This document shows, one piece after another, positions 45,813 to 57,746 of a stretch of 64,000 bases of DNA (positions are counted from its first letter, which is position 1; each line of letters begins with the position of its first letter). The translations under genes and the position numbers were made by a program. The notes under the pieces were generated by a model, which saw nothing but the letters and a program-made list of their open reading frames with translations, had not been told where the DNA came from and ran no database searches. The DNA comes from Silene latifolia (taxonomy: Eukaryota > Streptophyta > Magnoliopsida > Caryophyllales > Caryophyllaceae): positions 223,600,292 through 223,664,291 of the forward strand of contig NC_133534.1 of the NCBI RefSeq assembly GCF_048544455.1, read 5' to 3'.

Positions 45813-48542
45813 CGGCTCAAGCGTGATCGAAACGTGTTATTGAGTGTCAGTAGCTTCCTTGCCTTCTCCTAAAGCCAGAAAAATCGAGCATGTTTTGAAA
45901 ATTAATTCGGATTTAGGTTCATTGTTTTGATGGTATTTTGTTATTTAATTAGCTATTTTTTGTTTTAAATTCGAGTTAAACCTTACTTAGAGTGAACAAA
46001 TTTTCAGTTATTTCATTCAAATTTAGGGTGGTTATTCGTATATTGAGACTAAAAATAAAAATGTGTTAATCGATTGTGATAATTTTTAAAGCGATTATGG
46101 TTTTTATTTGGTTTTTAATTGTGTTGTTTGGTCCCTCATTTGAGGTGTTTGGTTTTGATTTGTCTACCTTTATGATGATATGAGCTAAGTTACCCGACGA
46201 AATAGTGAACTAATTCACCCGAATTGGAAACTCGAATTACATCGATTTATGGTGCTTGTTATAACTTCTACCGAATTATGCTTTATTTTTCAGCGAATTG
46301 CGTATTTTTATTACGGATTCGTTATTTTTATCTAATGCATTAGAGTCGTCTTGACGTAGATGTCAGGATTGAACGGCGCAGGATGAAACAACAGAGCTTA
46401 CAATCTCATTTACTTACTCTCCTTGAAAAATCAATGACCTGCGAAATAGTTTTGGTAGGAGGGCTAAGCGACGAGGAGTTTTGGAAATCGTTTACGGAAA
46501 GACTGAACTTACTCATTAGAGAATCACCGTTACCCCATCAGCAGTAATTTTTCGGAGATTTTGCCCCGTATGAAGTTACGGAGTATGGAGACAGTTTACG
46601 AAACACTTATTTTGATAATAAGATCATTACTTACTCCATAATATTTTATTTCTTCCTTTTCTTTTTTGGTAATATGTAAGCTTATCTAAAACTTTTTTTT
46701 CTTCATTTTGCCCATATATTGTAGGATAAGCTTGATGTAGACCAACATATCTCACACTTCCCAGTGTATAGGAAGGTGATCATAGGTTTCCTTCATTTCT
46801 AGGAAGGTGATCATAGGTTTCCTTCATTTCTATCTGAAGATAGGATGCTAGACATCAAAACTAAAAGGTCAAAGTTATACGCTATCTAGCATATGTGTTT
46901 GACCTTTTAGTTTTGATGCCTAGCATCCTATCTTCAGATAGAAATGAAGGAAACCTATGATCACCTTCCTATACACTGGGAAGTGCAAGATATGTTGGTC
47001 GCCATCAAGCTTATCCTACAATATATGGGCAGAATGAAGAAAAAAAAAAAGTTTTAGATAAGTTTACATATTACCAAAAAAAGAAAAGGAAGAAATGAAA
47101 TATTATGGAGTAAGTAATGATCTTATTATCAAAATAAGTGTTTCGTAAACTCTTTCCATACTCCGTAACTTCATACGGGGCAAAATCTTCGAAAAATTCG
47201 TGCTGATGGGGTAACGGTGATTCTCTAATGGATAAGTTCAGCCTTTCAGTAAACGATTTCCAAAACTCCTCGTCGTTTAGCCTTCCTACCAAAACTATCT
47301 CGCGGGTCATTGTTTTTTCAAAGAGAGTCGAGTAAACGAGATTGTAAGCTCCGTTGTTCCATCCTGCGCCGTTCAATCCTGACATCTACGTCAAGACGAC
47401 TAATGCATTAGATAAAGATAACGAATCCGTAATAAAAATACGCAATTCGCTCAAAAATAAAGCATAATTCGGTAAAAGTTATAACCAATCACTATAAATC
47501 GATGTAATTCGAATTTCTAATTCGGGTGATTCAGTTTACTATTTCGTCGGTTGACTTAGCTCATATCATCACAAAGTAGACAAATAAAACCAAACACCTC
47601 ACATGAAGGACCAAACAACACAATTAAAACTAAATAAAACCAAAACCACTTTAAAAATTATCACAATCGATTAAGACATTTTTATTTTTAGTGTTAATAT
47701 ACGAATAACAACGCTAAATTTGAATGAAACAAACTGAAAATTTGCTCACTCTAGGTAGATTTAACTCGGATTTAAAACAAAAAAATAACTCTTTAAATAA
47801 TAAAATACCATAAAAAAAATGAACCTAAATCTGAGTTAATTTTCAAAACATACCATGGCTTTTCTGGCTTTAGGAGAAGGCAAGGGGAGCTACTGACACT
47901 CGATAAACGTTTCGATCACGATTGAGCTCTTGTTTTATATTCGGTAACTATTTATAAAGGAAATTCATTCGAACATTAAATAGGAAGTATTCATGGCAGT
48001 GTTTGGGACTTCCGAATTAGTTCATTCCAACAGTAGAGGAAGTACACAGTTTTATATTCGGTAACTACGTGTTTATATTTGGTAAGTACAACGTATTTTA
48101 ATATTGGAGAGTAAGTTAACATACTAGGATATTCTAGATAGTTTTTTATTATTATTTGTTGATACACATGAGACGTGGGTTTATATCAATAAGTCTCCCT
48201 TGTGATAGGTATATCCGTCAGAAGCTTATGACGGGTCAAGTATTTCCCACTTGTGTAGATAAGACAAGTCTAGTAAATCACAAAGTGTTTGTCTTTACCT
48301 GCTTAAGTGGGTAATATTTGAGCCGTCACAAGCCTGTGACGAATATGTGCGTCACAAATGAGAATTTGTGCTTTATTATTGTGTAGAAACAAACCTGAGT
48401 TTTATTACCGTTATTGTATCAACTTGTAATTGATTTATTAATGACATTTTTATAAAGTGGTTTATGTATACTCTATAGCTAAAACCAACGTAACTCGCTG
48501 CCATGGGAAATATTGAAAGTAGTAAATTTATCAAAATTTGAA

Positions 48543-48978
48543 CGGATAATTCACGCGGTACCCGTGAGGTTTGCCACTTTGCACGAAATACCTAAAATTT
48601 TGATCCAAAAAATTTAAAGAGGTCATAACAAGTGTTTACGAGTTCAGAAAGTGACGAATTTTTTTTCCAAATCGCTCGTCTTTACGAGAACTACAATTTG
48701 AAAAAAAAATTGTCGCATTTGGATCCCGTTGCTAGAAGTTATTGTGCGTCAGTTTTTTCGACCGAACAAACTTTGAGTGATCATATCCCTTGGTCACGAG
48801 TTCCAAACTTGTCAACATTCGTTTTCAAATCGTAGTTTTCGGAAAGATGATCGATTTGAAAAAAAAAAATCTTCGCTTTCTGAGTTCGTAAACACGAGTT
48901 ATAGCCATTTTAAGTTTTCCGGATCAAAAATTTGGGTATTTCGTGCAAAGTTGCAAAGTTCAAGGGTACCGTTATCCG
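48543..48978. mobile_element. MULE-type MITE with long TIRs and 9-bp target duplication
   Basis: A perfect 9-bp duplication AAATTTGAA (48534-48542, 48979-48987) flanks a 436-bp element. Its ends CGGATAA...CGGTACCC pair over about 130 bp each with moderate divergence. Nine bases is the Mutator target size. The left arm of the giant repeat shows the empty site, confirming the borders. No coding frame. Confidence 0.85.
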
Positions 48979-49078
48979 AAATTTGAAACTTGTCCCCAGA
49001 AATCGCTCCATGAATGATTGGTTTTGCGGAAATGGTGTAAAGTCGCTCATTCCATGGCTTCGAGTAAAATCGTTAAAA

Positions 49079-50844
49079 ATCCATTGTTTAAAAAGTCCAA
49101 AGATGACTTACTCTATCTCTTGCTGTAAGAGCTGTAACAGTAATCTTGCTATTTTCTGCCCCTCTCTCTCATTCTTGTTACTTCCCTGCCACCTTTCTGG
49201 TACTCCGTATATACTCCTTTCTGGTACTCCGTATATACTGTCTTCGTTGCTTCTCTCTCTCTCTCCTTCTCAGTCTTCTCTTTCCTTTCGACTTTGGCAC
49301 AAAACGATCACCATAATTCCTCTTTCCTCTTTCCTCTTTGAGAAAGCAATTCACTAATCAAATCAAATTAACAACAATGACGATAACGAATTGAATCTGG
49401 CTGATACAGTAAGTAACCCTGTTTATTTTTGTGATTTTATAAATTGAGGTAGATTATTGATTGTGAATTAAATTAAATAATTTAGGGTTTAATTTTTGAG
49501 TTTAAATTGATTGCATGCAATAATTTGGTGCTTTTTTTAGGTTTAAACTTTAAATTGATTGCATGCAATAATTTGAGCCAAATTTAATTTCTGGTAGTTG
49601 GTAGTTATTATTTACTGTGATGCATGAATGGAAATTCTTGCTACCCATTTCTATTGTTTGGATTTATGATAAATTTGCGGTCCAGCAATCCGTTGACACC
49701 CGTTTTTCTCGTTGGTAGGGTGTCGAGGGTCAGATGCTCACAACAGGAGACAACGAAACTGGTAGTTGCTGAAAGTGGTGAGCAACAAGTGAAAATTTGT
49801 GTGTTTTTTCTTTTTGCAAAGTTATGGGTCTTGGGTTTGACTGAAGTTGGTATTCTCTTAATTTGTGGGGGTGGTTTTTTTTTGGCAAATTTAGTGTTGT
49901 TGCTTCCCTAATTTCAGTAAACTTTATATCCTGATCTTCACTGCTTCCCTTGTAATATCAGTTTGATAAATAGTACTACGATATCACGAAGAAGTGTGAG
50001 GATGGCCTCTGCTATGACTTTTCGAACATGAAGTTTTTAAATCAGGATTCAGTAAAGGCAAGATTTGGGTGTTGAGAAAGTCGATTTTGTATCGTGTAGA
50101 ACAGAGGTATACGAGGCTTATGCAAATGGACTGGATGAGAAACCTTGAAGTAAAAAGGCTGCACTACTCAAGGACGAGATCAAGACTCTGATTTGTGTCG
50201 GGGGAATATGATCTTAACTGGCTAGGTATGACATGCAAACTCGAACTCGATTTAGTCTTTCGTATGTCTTTATACTGCTGATTCTTTCGTCAGTGGTGTT
50301 TTATATGAGTTTGAAGTTGAGTTTGCTTTGTTGACATTAAATTTCACGGTCATCTAAGGGATACCAATCTTGAGGAATATTGCAAGGTTCACAAATCTAT
50401 TACACCCATGTGATCTTAGTGGGTATCTAATTCACAAATTATTGTTTAAGAATTAGATGAATGTGACAAAAAGTAGAATGCTTTGTTTTATATTCCAGAT
50501 ATAAACCGCTGTTTGAAAAAGTATTTGGGCACCTCCACATTATGCTCTTGAATTCTATTCACCCCATAATAATTGGATTTCAATAGTGTAAGTGTCTGCA
50601 GATTATATACATGACTTAATATAACACGAGAAAAAAAATAAGGGAGGTCAAATGATACATCAAAACTATATAAGGATGAGTGATCAACTTATATGGGATA
50701 ACATATGACTTTGGATCTATAAGCTACCTTACGAGTGCAAAGCTAATAAAATCAAACTTTTCAGGTGACGAACAACGCACCGACAAGAGGAGCGCTGGAA
50801 AAGCACTTGTGTTGTTTAATTTCATTTTCCGTGAACTTGAGGTA
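49079..50844 (+). other. Decayed gene remnant, unknown
   Basis: The block starts with a pyrimidine-rich leader (49200-49340) like a 5' UTR. An exon-like piece (NNNDDNELNLADT) ends at a donor at 49410. At 50075-50210 one frame reads GVEKVDFVSCRTEVYEAYAN, then GLDEKP, stop, AALLKDEIKTLICVGGI. A related stretch recurs near 52150 (gatgcatgaat, ttgctacccat). I could not name the gene, and the frames are broken. Confidence 0.3.
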
Positions 50845-51056
50845 TGATCATCTGTGTTACTCAGACACGCCGGCACGTGTCGGTGTCCGACACGTGTCCG
50901 CGTGTCGGACACGGCTATTTGGGGTGAATTTTCCCGTTTTGTGGTCTATATTGAAGTGTCGAAGTGTCGAAGTGTCGTGTCGTGTCGGACACCGACATGT
51001 GTCTGACACGCGACACTGCAGTTAAGTGAAGTGTCGGAGTAACATAGACGATCATT
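50845..51056. mobile_element. Palindrome-rich MITE of the GTGTCGGACAC family
   Basis: The ends atgatcatctgtgttactc and its inverted counterpart (gagtaacatagacgatcat) match for about 24 bp. The interior has stacked short palindromes (cgtgtcggacacg, gtgtccgacacg) and a triple 'gtcgaagt' repeat. Related pieces occur at 9527-10195 and 53290-53360. Confidence 0.55.
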
Positions 51057-51282
51057 CAAAAATTGATTTAATGCGATTAAGTATGAGGTGATTACCATGT
51101 TATTTTACGAGTTTTGATGAGAGAAAGCTCCCGGATGCATTACTTTTTTCCCTCTCAACCTAGAAATAGCTAAGTTTGATATTCAAATCAGAGGCTCTTC
51201 AAATGTTTGAAATTGATAAGAGCCTGTTTTTTTTAAGATTAGTACTTCTTTCATGTAGGGTCTCTTCTTTCCATCTGAGCTT

Positions 51283-51455
51283 CTATCTTCTTCCACTGTA
51301 GACCTTATTGCCTTTTGTTAGAAGTTTGACTAAGACCACCCCCGAAGTTGTAAACATCGCTTTTTTCAGTAAACAAGAGGCTTGACTGAAAGTACTCGGG
51401 ATCCAAATACCCAAATGTACCCTTGACCGCCTTGTCCGAGTATTCTATTCTCATT
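51283..51455 (-). pseudogene. Wall-associated-kinase-like kinase fragment
   Basis: The minus strand reads [20 protein letters not shown], then [10 protein letters not shown]; after a one-base shift in a G run it reads [29 protein letters not shown] and TEKSDVYSFG-type words are the activation-loop and APE-following region of WAK/RLK kinases. The fragment covers only about 55 codons of the kinase domain, with no donor gene nearby; a relic. Confidence 0.7.
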
Positions 51456-52841
51456 GAAATGGTCTGTGGCTCTGCCTAATTCATCAGCACTGAAAAGTCT
51501 AATTCTTTCTGCACTGTTTTGTCCTTTTGTCGCCTGTCATTTGCTGTTGCAACAATAATCTGCTATTTTGCTCAAAAATTTTAACTTTCGGCCTGATAAT
51601 TCTTTTTTATTTATGAACCAGTAGAGCCACCAGTCTATTAGCAGCATAAGTATTATTCCCAATGATAGAAGGTAAATTGAGCGTGTATTGAAACTCAAAG
51701 TCCTCCTACTGTGCCTGGAACAGTGTTTTGCGTGCTATCACGTGCGTCGTCCCTCATTTCTGTACCCTTTAATTCAGTCACTCAATTTCCCACTTTACCA
51801 ATCTCCCACACTCAATTTCCCTTTACCAATTTCCCATTTTCTGCTGCTACTCTAATTTACTCTATCAATCAATTCCTTCCTCTTAATTATTTTACATCTA
51901 TTTATCACTGTTCCTCATAATCATCTTAATCATTTTTCAATTTACATCTATTTATTTTAATTTTCTTTCACTTTCTCCGGTTGATTCTTACAATTTCAGT
52001 GCTTGTTCGTTGGTTCATACTAAGAAATACTGCATCGACTGATCACTTACTAAGGTAACTTTCGTATTTACATGCACTGTTGATCTCTTTCAATTTTGGG
52101 ATTTAGATCCCGCAATAGTCCTGTTGCTTTATATACGTACTATTTTTGATAAACCATTATTCACTTGATGCATGAATATAAATTATTGCTACCCATTATT
52201 GTTTGGATTTATGATTTCCGATTATAACCGTTGTTGAAGCCAGTGAGATAGTTTTTACACTAAATAACCATTTATCTAGGAGATTTAGGGATTTTATTTT
52301 AACTGTCATTGCTATTAGTTATTGAGCTGCATGTTTTTGGTTTCAATGGGCTGGCATTTGATAAGCTTGTTGAGTTGAAAAGGGTGAAATAAGTGAAAGT
52401 CCAACAAAAGAATTGTGCTTTAGTCTATAGCAGATTGGCAGTTATATTGATGCATTAATAAAGCAAGGTAGAAAAAGTTGTAGCCATATACAAGATTACT
52501 AATGAGGCCTTGCCATGGGGGTTGTAAAAACTTGTAATTTACGGGTCACATTGAGCTCATGACCAACAGTCAACATGGGCGAACCTAGAAATAAAATTTT
52601 TTGGTAGCGAAATTTTCTAATATTGTTTTATACTTATGTAAGGTCCATATATAAGAATTTTGGGTAGCGAGTGCTACCCTTTGCTACTAGCTAATATTTG
52701 CTCACGACCTGTAAAATCCCACTTATAGTTTTATAATTAACTTATTAGGAGTATTTGGTAAGACTTTACGTGAGATGGCATGATGTGTGTTCTGCTTATT
52801 ATCAATGTTAATTACTAACTTTTTTAGTGTAATTTTATTGG
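51456..52841. other. AT-rich intergenic sequence
   Basis: Pyrimidine-rich leader-like stretch at 51770-52000 and a diverged copy of the 49600 region near 52150. No gene recognised. Confidence 0.3.
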
Positions 52842-53038
52842 TCTTGCTTCAGACGGGCCATATTTTGATCTGAACCAATAAGACGGAATTTTGTAACCAT
52901 TTTACAGCCAAATGTGACCACTATTGAAAAATAAGTTACCATAAACACTGGCTCGACCATTGTATTTATATTTAACCATAAAATGGTCACATATGCCCGT
53001 CTGAAGCTTTAGACGAAAATAAGTTGTCTGAAACAAGA
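52842..53038. mobile_element. MITE-like inverted-repeat element, 197 bp
   Basis: TCTTGCTTCAGACGGG at the left is complemented by gttgtctgaaacaaga at the right. Inner words (gacgaaaat, agacggaatt) extend the pairing. No target duplication was identified. Confidence 0.5.
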
Positions 53039-53511
53039 ATTTGCTAATTTTATTTGGGCAACACACTTATATTGTATTAAAAGACTCCTGTGGGAATTGG
53101 GTACTCTTAGTCAGCTGTTATTACTGGCTACGATACGATACAGTCTGTGATGTTGTTACAAGTAATTAATAATGCTAATTATGTATTCTAATAGGTATAG
53201 CCTATGTTAGCCTGACTTGGCCGGAAGTGTTGGACACTGTTATTTGTGGAAAGTTCTAATTTTTGTAAGTCTAAAATGAAGTGTTGTTTGTCGTTTTGCG
53301 CTGGACACTAAAGTGTCTGATACTCGACACACAACCAAACGGAAGTGTCGGAGTAACATAGGTTTTAAGATTTAAGTTTTACTCCCATGTAGTAGGAATG
53401 TAGGATCAAATGTCCGACTGTGCTATTACTGTTCTTTTCGACAACTCATATTGTAAGCTATGGTGTTTAATCAAGTCGGCTAAAATTTTCTTTCTTGTAT
53501 GTTCTTACAGC

Positions 53512-53758
53512 AGTAGAGTCAAATGACGACGTTGATCAAGAGAATGAGATCGATGGTACTCCTCATGTTGCTGAAAAGCAGGAAAAGGCTCCAAGTGTAT
53601 GTGAAACAGGTAGGTTATCCATTTAAGAAACTCCTTTTGTGCACTTTTGTTGTGTTTCTCTAGGATCGCTATTTGGAAAACTGATATTTTGGAATATAAT
53701 AGGTGAACCAGTTCAGCCACCAATTAACGCTAAGAAACTTTGTATTGATCAAGCTGGT
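53512..53758 (+). pseudogene. Two exon-like pieces cut off by the Athila insertion
   Basis: After cag (53509-53511), 53512-53610 reads VESNDDVDQENEIDG, then TPHVAEKQEKAPSVCETG, with a gt donor. A second piece follows tag (about 53699-53701) and reads EPVQPPINAKKLCIDQAG up to the first base of the LTR at 53759. The open frame is interrupted by the retroelement. I do not recognise the gene. Confidence 0.35.
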
Positions 53759-55154
53759 TGATGAGCTCCTATTTCTACTACATTTTGGCACTATTTTGAG
53801 CTCATTTGGTAGCATTTAGGGGTGGTTTGTGACGATTTTTACATTGTTTAACCAATTCCGAAGGCTTCACCATTTAGCATGGTTCAAGTGAAGATTAAGA
53901 AGCCAATAGATAGAAGAGAAGTGTCCAAGGAAGTGCCAAGAACAAGCTTGAAGAAACACCACAAGAAAGCCTTCCAAAGGATCAAAGGAAGAACGAAAGA
54001 AAGACGCACTCCAGCAGAGAAACCGCACGGTGCGACTTTCCAGGCACCAGAACTCGCACCGTGAGAGTTTTCTGGGTTTGATAGCGTTTTGTAGTACGGG
54101 CCTTTCCTTTGTTAAACCCATAAGTATTAGGTTACGGTAGACTATAAAGGGGATGTTTGCAAATAGGTTAAGCATCTTTTGTTTACTTTAATTAATCAAG
54201 TTGTAATTTGGGAATATTTTCATCTTTTGAATTGGGTTTTAGATCTAAGTATGGAGAACTAATCTCCTTTTCTTAATCCGACTCAAGGCTTAATCTTTGG
54301 TTGTAAGACTCTTTGATCCTTCCTTAATTATTATTATTGTTCTTAATCTCTTTTGTTTAAATTGCTTAATTTTGGAATCCTTGTTAGATTATTGTGATTA
54401 AGTGTGATTTCCTTGTTGCATAATCTTTCCAAGTTCCTTAATTTATTGTTGTTGGGATTATTAAGTGTGATTTTCTTGTAATTCCATGTTGCAACAACTT
54501 GTTATTAGACTAATGAATGTGATTTCTTCTTGGTTTAATTAACATTAGAGAGATTTAGTTGTAATTGCTCATTAATTGTGATTTCATTGTGAGTAATTTC
54601 ACCTATTAGATTCCTATTGCTTCATCTTCCTGTTAATGAATTTATGTGTGTGATTTCCACTAGAGTAATTGATAAGTTGGGTCATATCATTAAGTGTGAT
54701 TTCCTTGTGATTAACTTTTAATTAAGGGAATTTGGAGATTTAATCTCACTAATAGGACAATAATATTGATTAGAAGGATTGATTGGAAAGTTTTATTAAC
54801 TAAAGTGCCTAACTTTGGGTCGGATTAAGTCTCTCTCAAATTGATAAATTTCCATCTTTGAGCTCTTGCTTGATTAATTATTGCTTGCCTCATACTCTTG
54901 TTTGAATTTTCTTTAATTGTTCTTAAAAACCAAACCAACCCCCCTCCCCCCCCCCCCCTTTTTACATATTGTTGTTACTTTGTCACAATTGTTCCAATTA
55001 GTCTTTTAATTTCACTATTGCAAAACCCATCTTCTCTTGGGTTCGACCCCTTGCTTGCTATTTTACTAGTTTATAATTAGTGCTAATTAGTGTGTTTAGT
55101 GGTATATAAATTGTTAATTTGGCCGTCTTTTAGTGCGACATTTTAGGCGTGTCA
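53759..55154 (+). repeat. 5' LTR of the Athila element, 1396 bp
   Basis: TGATGAGCTCCTATTTC to GGCGTGTCA. TATA-like ACTATAAAGG at 54141-54150. Upstream of it is a pair of near-palindromes (54023-54036, CCGCACGGTGCGAC; 54051-54070, centred on CTCGCACCGTGAGAG). A long run of C lies at 54941-54957. The partner LTR is not in the window, so the left border rests on the TG start and the interrupted exon. Confidence 0.75.
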
Positions 55155-55159
55155 AATTT

Positions 55160-55177
55160 TGGCGCCGTTGCCGGGGA
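55160..55177 (+). other. Primer-binding site
   Basis: TGGCGCCGTTGCCGGGGA, five bases after the LTR. By family knowledge this pairs with the 3' end of tRNA-Asp. Confidence 0.85.
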
Positions 55178-55312
55178 AGGTAACGGTTTTGCTAGTGTTG
55201 TTATTTGTGTTTTTAGGATAGTTGTGTTAGTTAATCTTTGTTTCTTGTTGTTAGTGTCTTGTTCATCACTTGTGTGAACTTTTTGATTGTGTGCTCTTGT
55301 GTAGAAGTGTTT

Positions 55313-57034
55313 ATGGTCAATACTAGGAATTCAAGTGAACCACTTTTTCAATTCAATCCGGAGATTCAAAGATCACTTGCTTGGATAGGAGGAGGTATTA
55401 GAAGAGACAACCTGGTTATTGAAGAAATTAATCCCGGTTTTCAACAAGACCAAAGAGAAGATAACAACATCCCTTTTGAACAACCCATACCCATTCAAAT
55501 CTTCATGGGTGATCGTGAGGAAGAACAACCACATGGTGAGAGGGAGAGAGAGAACCCTCCATGGCCTAGAACCATTAAAGAACTTACCGCCCCGGATCTC
55601 ACACAAGTGCCCTTGTGTATCTCCTTTCCGGCCTTGGCGGAAAATGCCACCTTTGAATTGAAATCCGGGCTCATTCACCAATTGCCCTAATTTCATGGAC
55701 TTAGTACGAAAGATCCCAACAAGCATCTAAACAAATTTCATGTTGTTTGCTCAAGCATGAAGCCTAATGGGGTTACCGATGAGCAACTTCAACTAAGGGC
55801 CTTCCCTTTTTCACTCAAGGACGCGGCAAACGATTGGCTTTATTATCTTCCTACCGGGAGCATCACCACTTGGAATTTAATGAAGAACGCTTTCTTAGAA
55901 AAGTATTTTCCCGCTAGTCTCTCATCTCAATTGAAGAAAGAAATAAGTAATGTTGAACAAATGGATGGGGAGAACTTGTATGAGTATTGGGAGAGGTTTA
56001 AACAACTTGCTAGTTGCCCATACCATTGGTATACCGACCACGACCTTCTCTTGAACTTTTGTGGTGGTCTACTTGAGGATGATGCTAGGATGATTAAAGC
56101 CGCCACCCAAGGTGGAATTGAATACATGTCGGTCCAAGAAGCAAATGAGTTGATTGAAAGGTTGGTAGGAAGCTCTAGGAATTTTGGGAGGAGAATTAAG
56201 AAGTCAAGTGGAACATTCTCTTCAAGGCAAGGCTCCAACCATATGGAGGAGAAAGTTGATTTTCTTACCAATTTGGTCAAAGAACTTACAAAAGGAGGTG
56301 GGAGTGCTTCTCATGTGAAATTTTGTGGTCTTTGTAATGACCCAACTCATCCTACCGATGGGTGTCCATCTTTGAAAACGGAGGAGGCAATTGAAGCGGT
56401 GAAGGCTATTGGTTTTAGGAAGTTTGACCCCTATTCTAACACTTACAATGAAGGGTGGAAATCTCATCCAAATATGGGTTGGGGTGGAAACCAAAATCAA
56501 AACCAAAATCAAAATAAAAAAGGAGCTTCAAACTCTTCATTTCAAAAGCCAAATCAAAATCAAAACCAATCACAAAATTCCTTGGAGGAAATGATGAAAA
56601 CTCTTACCATGAATCAAATGGCAATGCAACAAAATACCAAGGAATTTCAATCCGCCGTGCTTCAACGAAATCGACTCACCGACTCTAGGTTTGTTAACCT
56701 TGAGACCCAAGTTGGTCAAATCCTCACTACACTCAATTCTCAACCAAACCAAGGAGGGAGTCTCCCTTCTCACACCATTCCTCCACCCAACAAGGAACAA
56801 GCAAAAGCGGTCTCTTTGAGGAATGGTAGGGAGTTGGTAGAGGCACCCAAGGCTCCTAAGAAGACAACACCACTTCCTATTGTTTATGAAGTGAAGGATG
56901 TGATTGAAGATGAAATTGAAGTGGTAGTGGAACAAGGGGAAGCATCTACACCTCAACAAGTGAGGATCCATGAACCTCTTCCGGAATATGAGCCACAAGC
57001 TCCATTTCCAAGTGCTTTAATGATACGAGAATAA
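55313..57034 (+). pseudogene. gag of the Athila element, one internal stop
   Basis: ATG at 55313 (MVNTRNSSEPLFQFNPEIQR). A single TAA at 55688-55690 interrupts an otherwise continuous frame. The capsid region follows (LQLRAFPFSLKDAANDWLYY, then LEKYFPASLSSQLKKEI), then a CCHC-like knuckle (CGLCNDPTHPTDGCPS) and a Gln/Asn-rich linker. The frame is lost near 57030, just before the protease. Confidence 0.8.
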
Positions 57035-57039
57035 TTGAC

Positions 57040-57738
57040 AAGAAAACTTCAAGCCTTTACGATATCTTTCGTAAAGTGGAGGTAAATATTTCTCTTCTTG
57101 ACCTTCTTAGTAGTGTACCCAAGCATGCAAAGTTTTTGAAAGAGTTATGCACTACTAAGAGGTCCAATAAGGCAAAGAGCATGAAAAAGGTAAGGGCTAG
57201 TGAACATGTGTCGGCAATTTTTCAAAAACGGTTGCCACAAAAATGTAGTGACCCGGGCATGTTCACCATCCCTTGTAAAATCGGTGATTTGGAATGCCAA
57301 CATGCTATGCTTGATTTAAGTGCATCCATTAATGTCTTGCCCAATTACCTTTATGAGTCACTCAAGTTAGGGCCTTTGAAACCTACTTGTACGGTCATTT
57401 CATTGGCCGATAGGTCCAATATTTATCCTAAAGGGGTTGTGGAAGATGTCTTGGTGAAGGTGGGGGAAATGCTTTTCCCCGCCGACTTCTATGTGATTGA
57501 AATGGAACCCGAGAAAGGCTCCACTCCCATTTTGTTGGGAAGGCCTTTCATGAGAACTTCCAACACCAAGACTGATGTATCTAGTGGTCGCCTCACAATG
57601 GAATTTGAAGGGGAAAAGATTGAGTATAGCATACATGAGGCTATGAAATACCCATCCGAGACTTCATCCTTGTGTTTTCTTGAAATTTTTGAGCCAATTG
57701 TGCAAACCGTGTATGAATTTGCAAAATTGATGCATTAA
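57040..57738 (+). pseudogene. Protease domain of the Athila element
   Basis: Shifted relative to gag. Contains the retropepsin-like core FTIPCKIGDLECQHAMLDLS, then ASINVLPNYLYESL, with the catalytic Asp in LDLSAS, a Ser where the usual DLGAS has Gly, and ILLGRPFM at the C-terminal end. A further frame change near 57735 separates it from reverse transcriptase. Confidence 0.8.
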
Positions 57739-57746
57739 ATGTTGTT

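Larger units (their letters stand above)
43858..49078. repeat. Giant inverted repeat (foldback), arms about 1.75 kb without insertions
   Basis: The left arm starts tttactcgaagcc at 43858 and the right arm ends with its complement at 49078. The arms meet at a 24-bp loop (46874-46897). The left arm holds a 1.2-kb insertion (44288-45508), the right arm a 0.44-kb MITE (48543-48978). Outside these the arms pair along their length with roughly 10% differences and small indels, so the structure is old and not an assembly mirror. Part of each arm has a weak coding look (right arm, minus strand, 47071-47385: FERLNLS-type region with REIVLVGRLNDEEFWKSF). I do not recognise it. Confidence 0.8.

Noticed and set aside
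43858-49078. Assembly artefact producing a mirror duplication
   Set aside because: The arms differ by many substitutions and have different nested insertions with their own target duplications, which an artefact would not show.
55160-55177. tRNA gene
   Set aside because: Only the 18 bases matching a tRNA 3' end are present; it is a primer-binding site.
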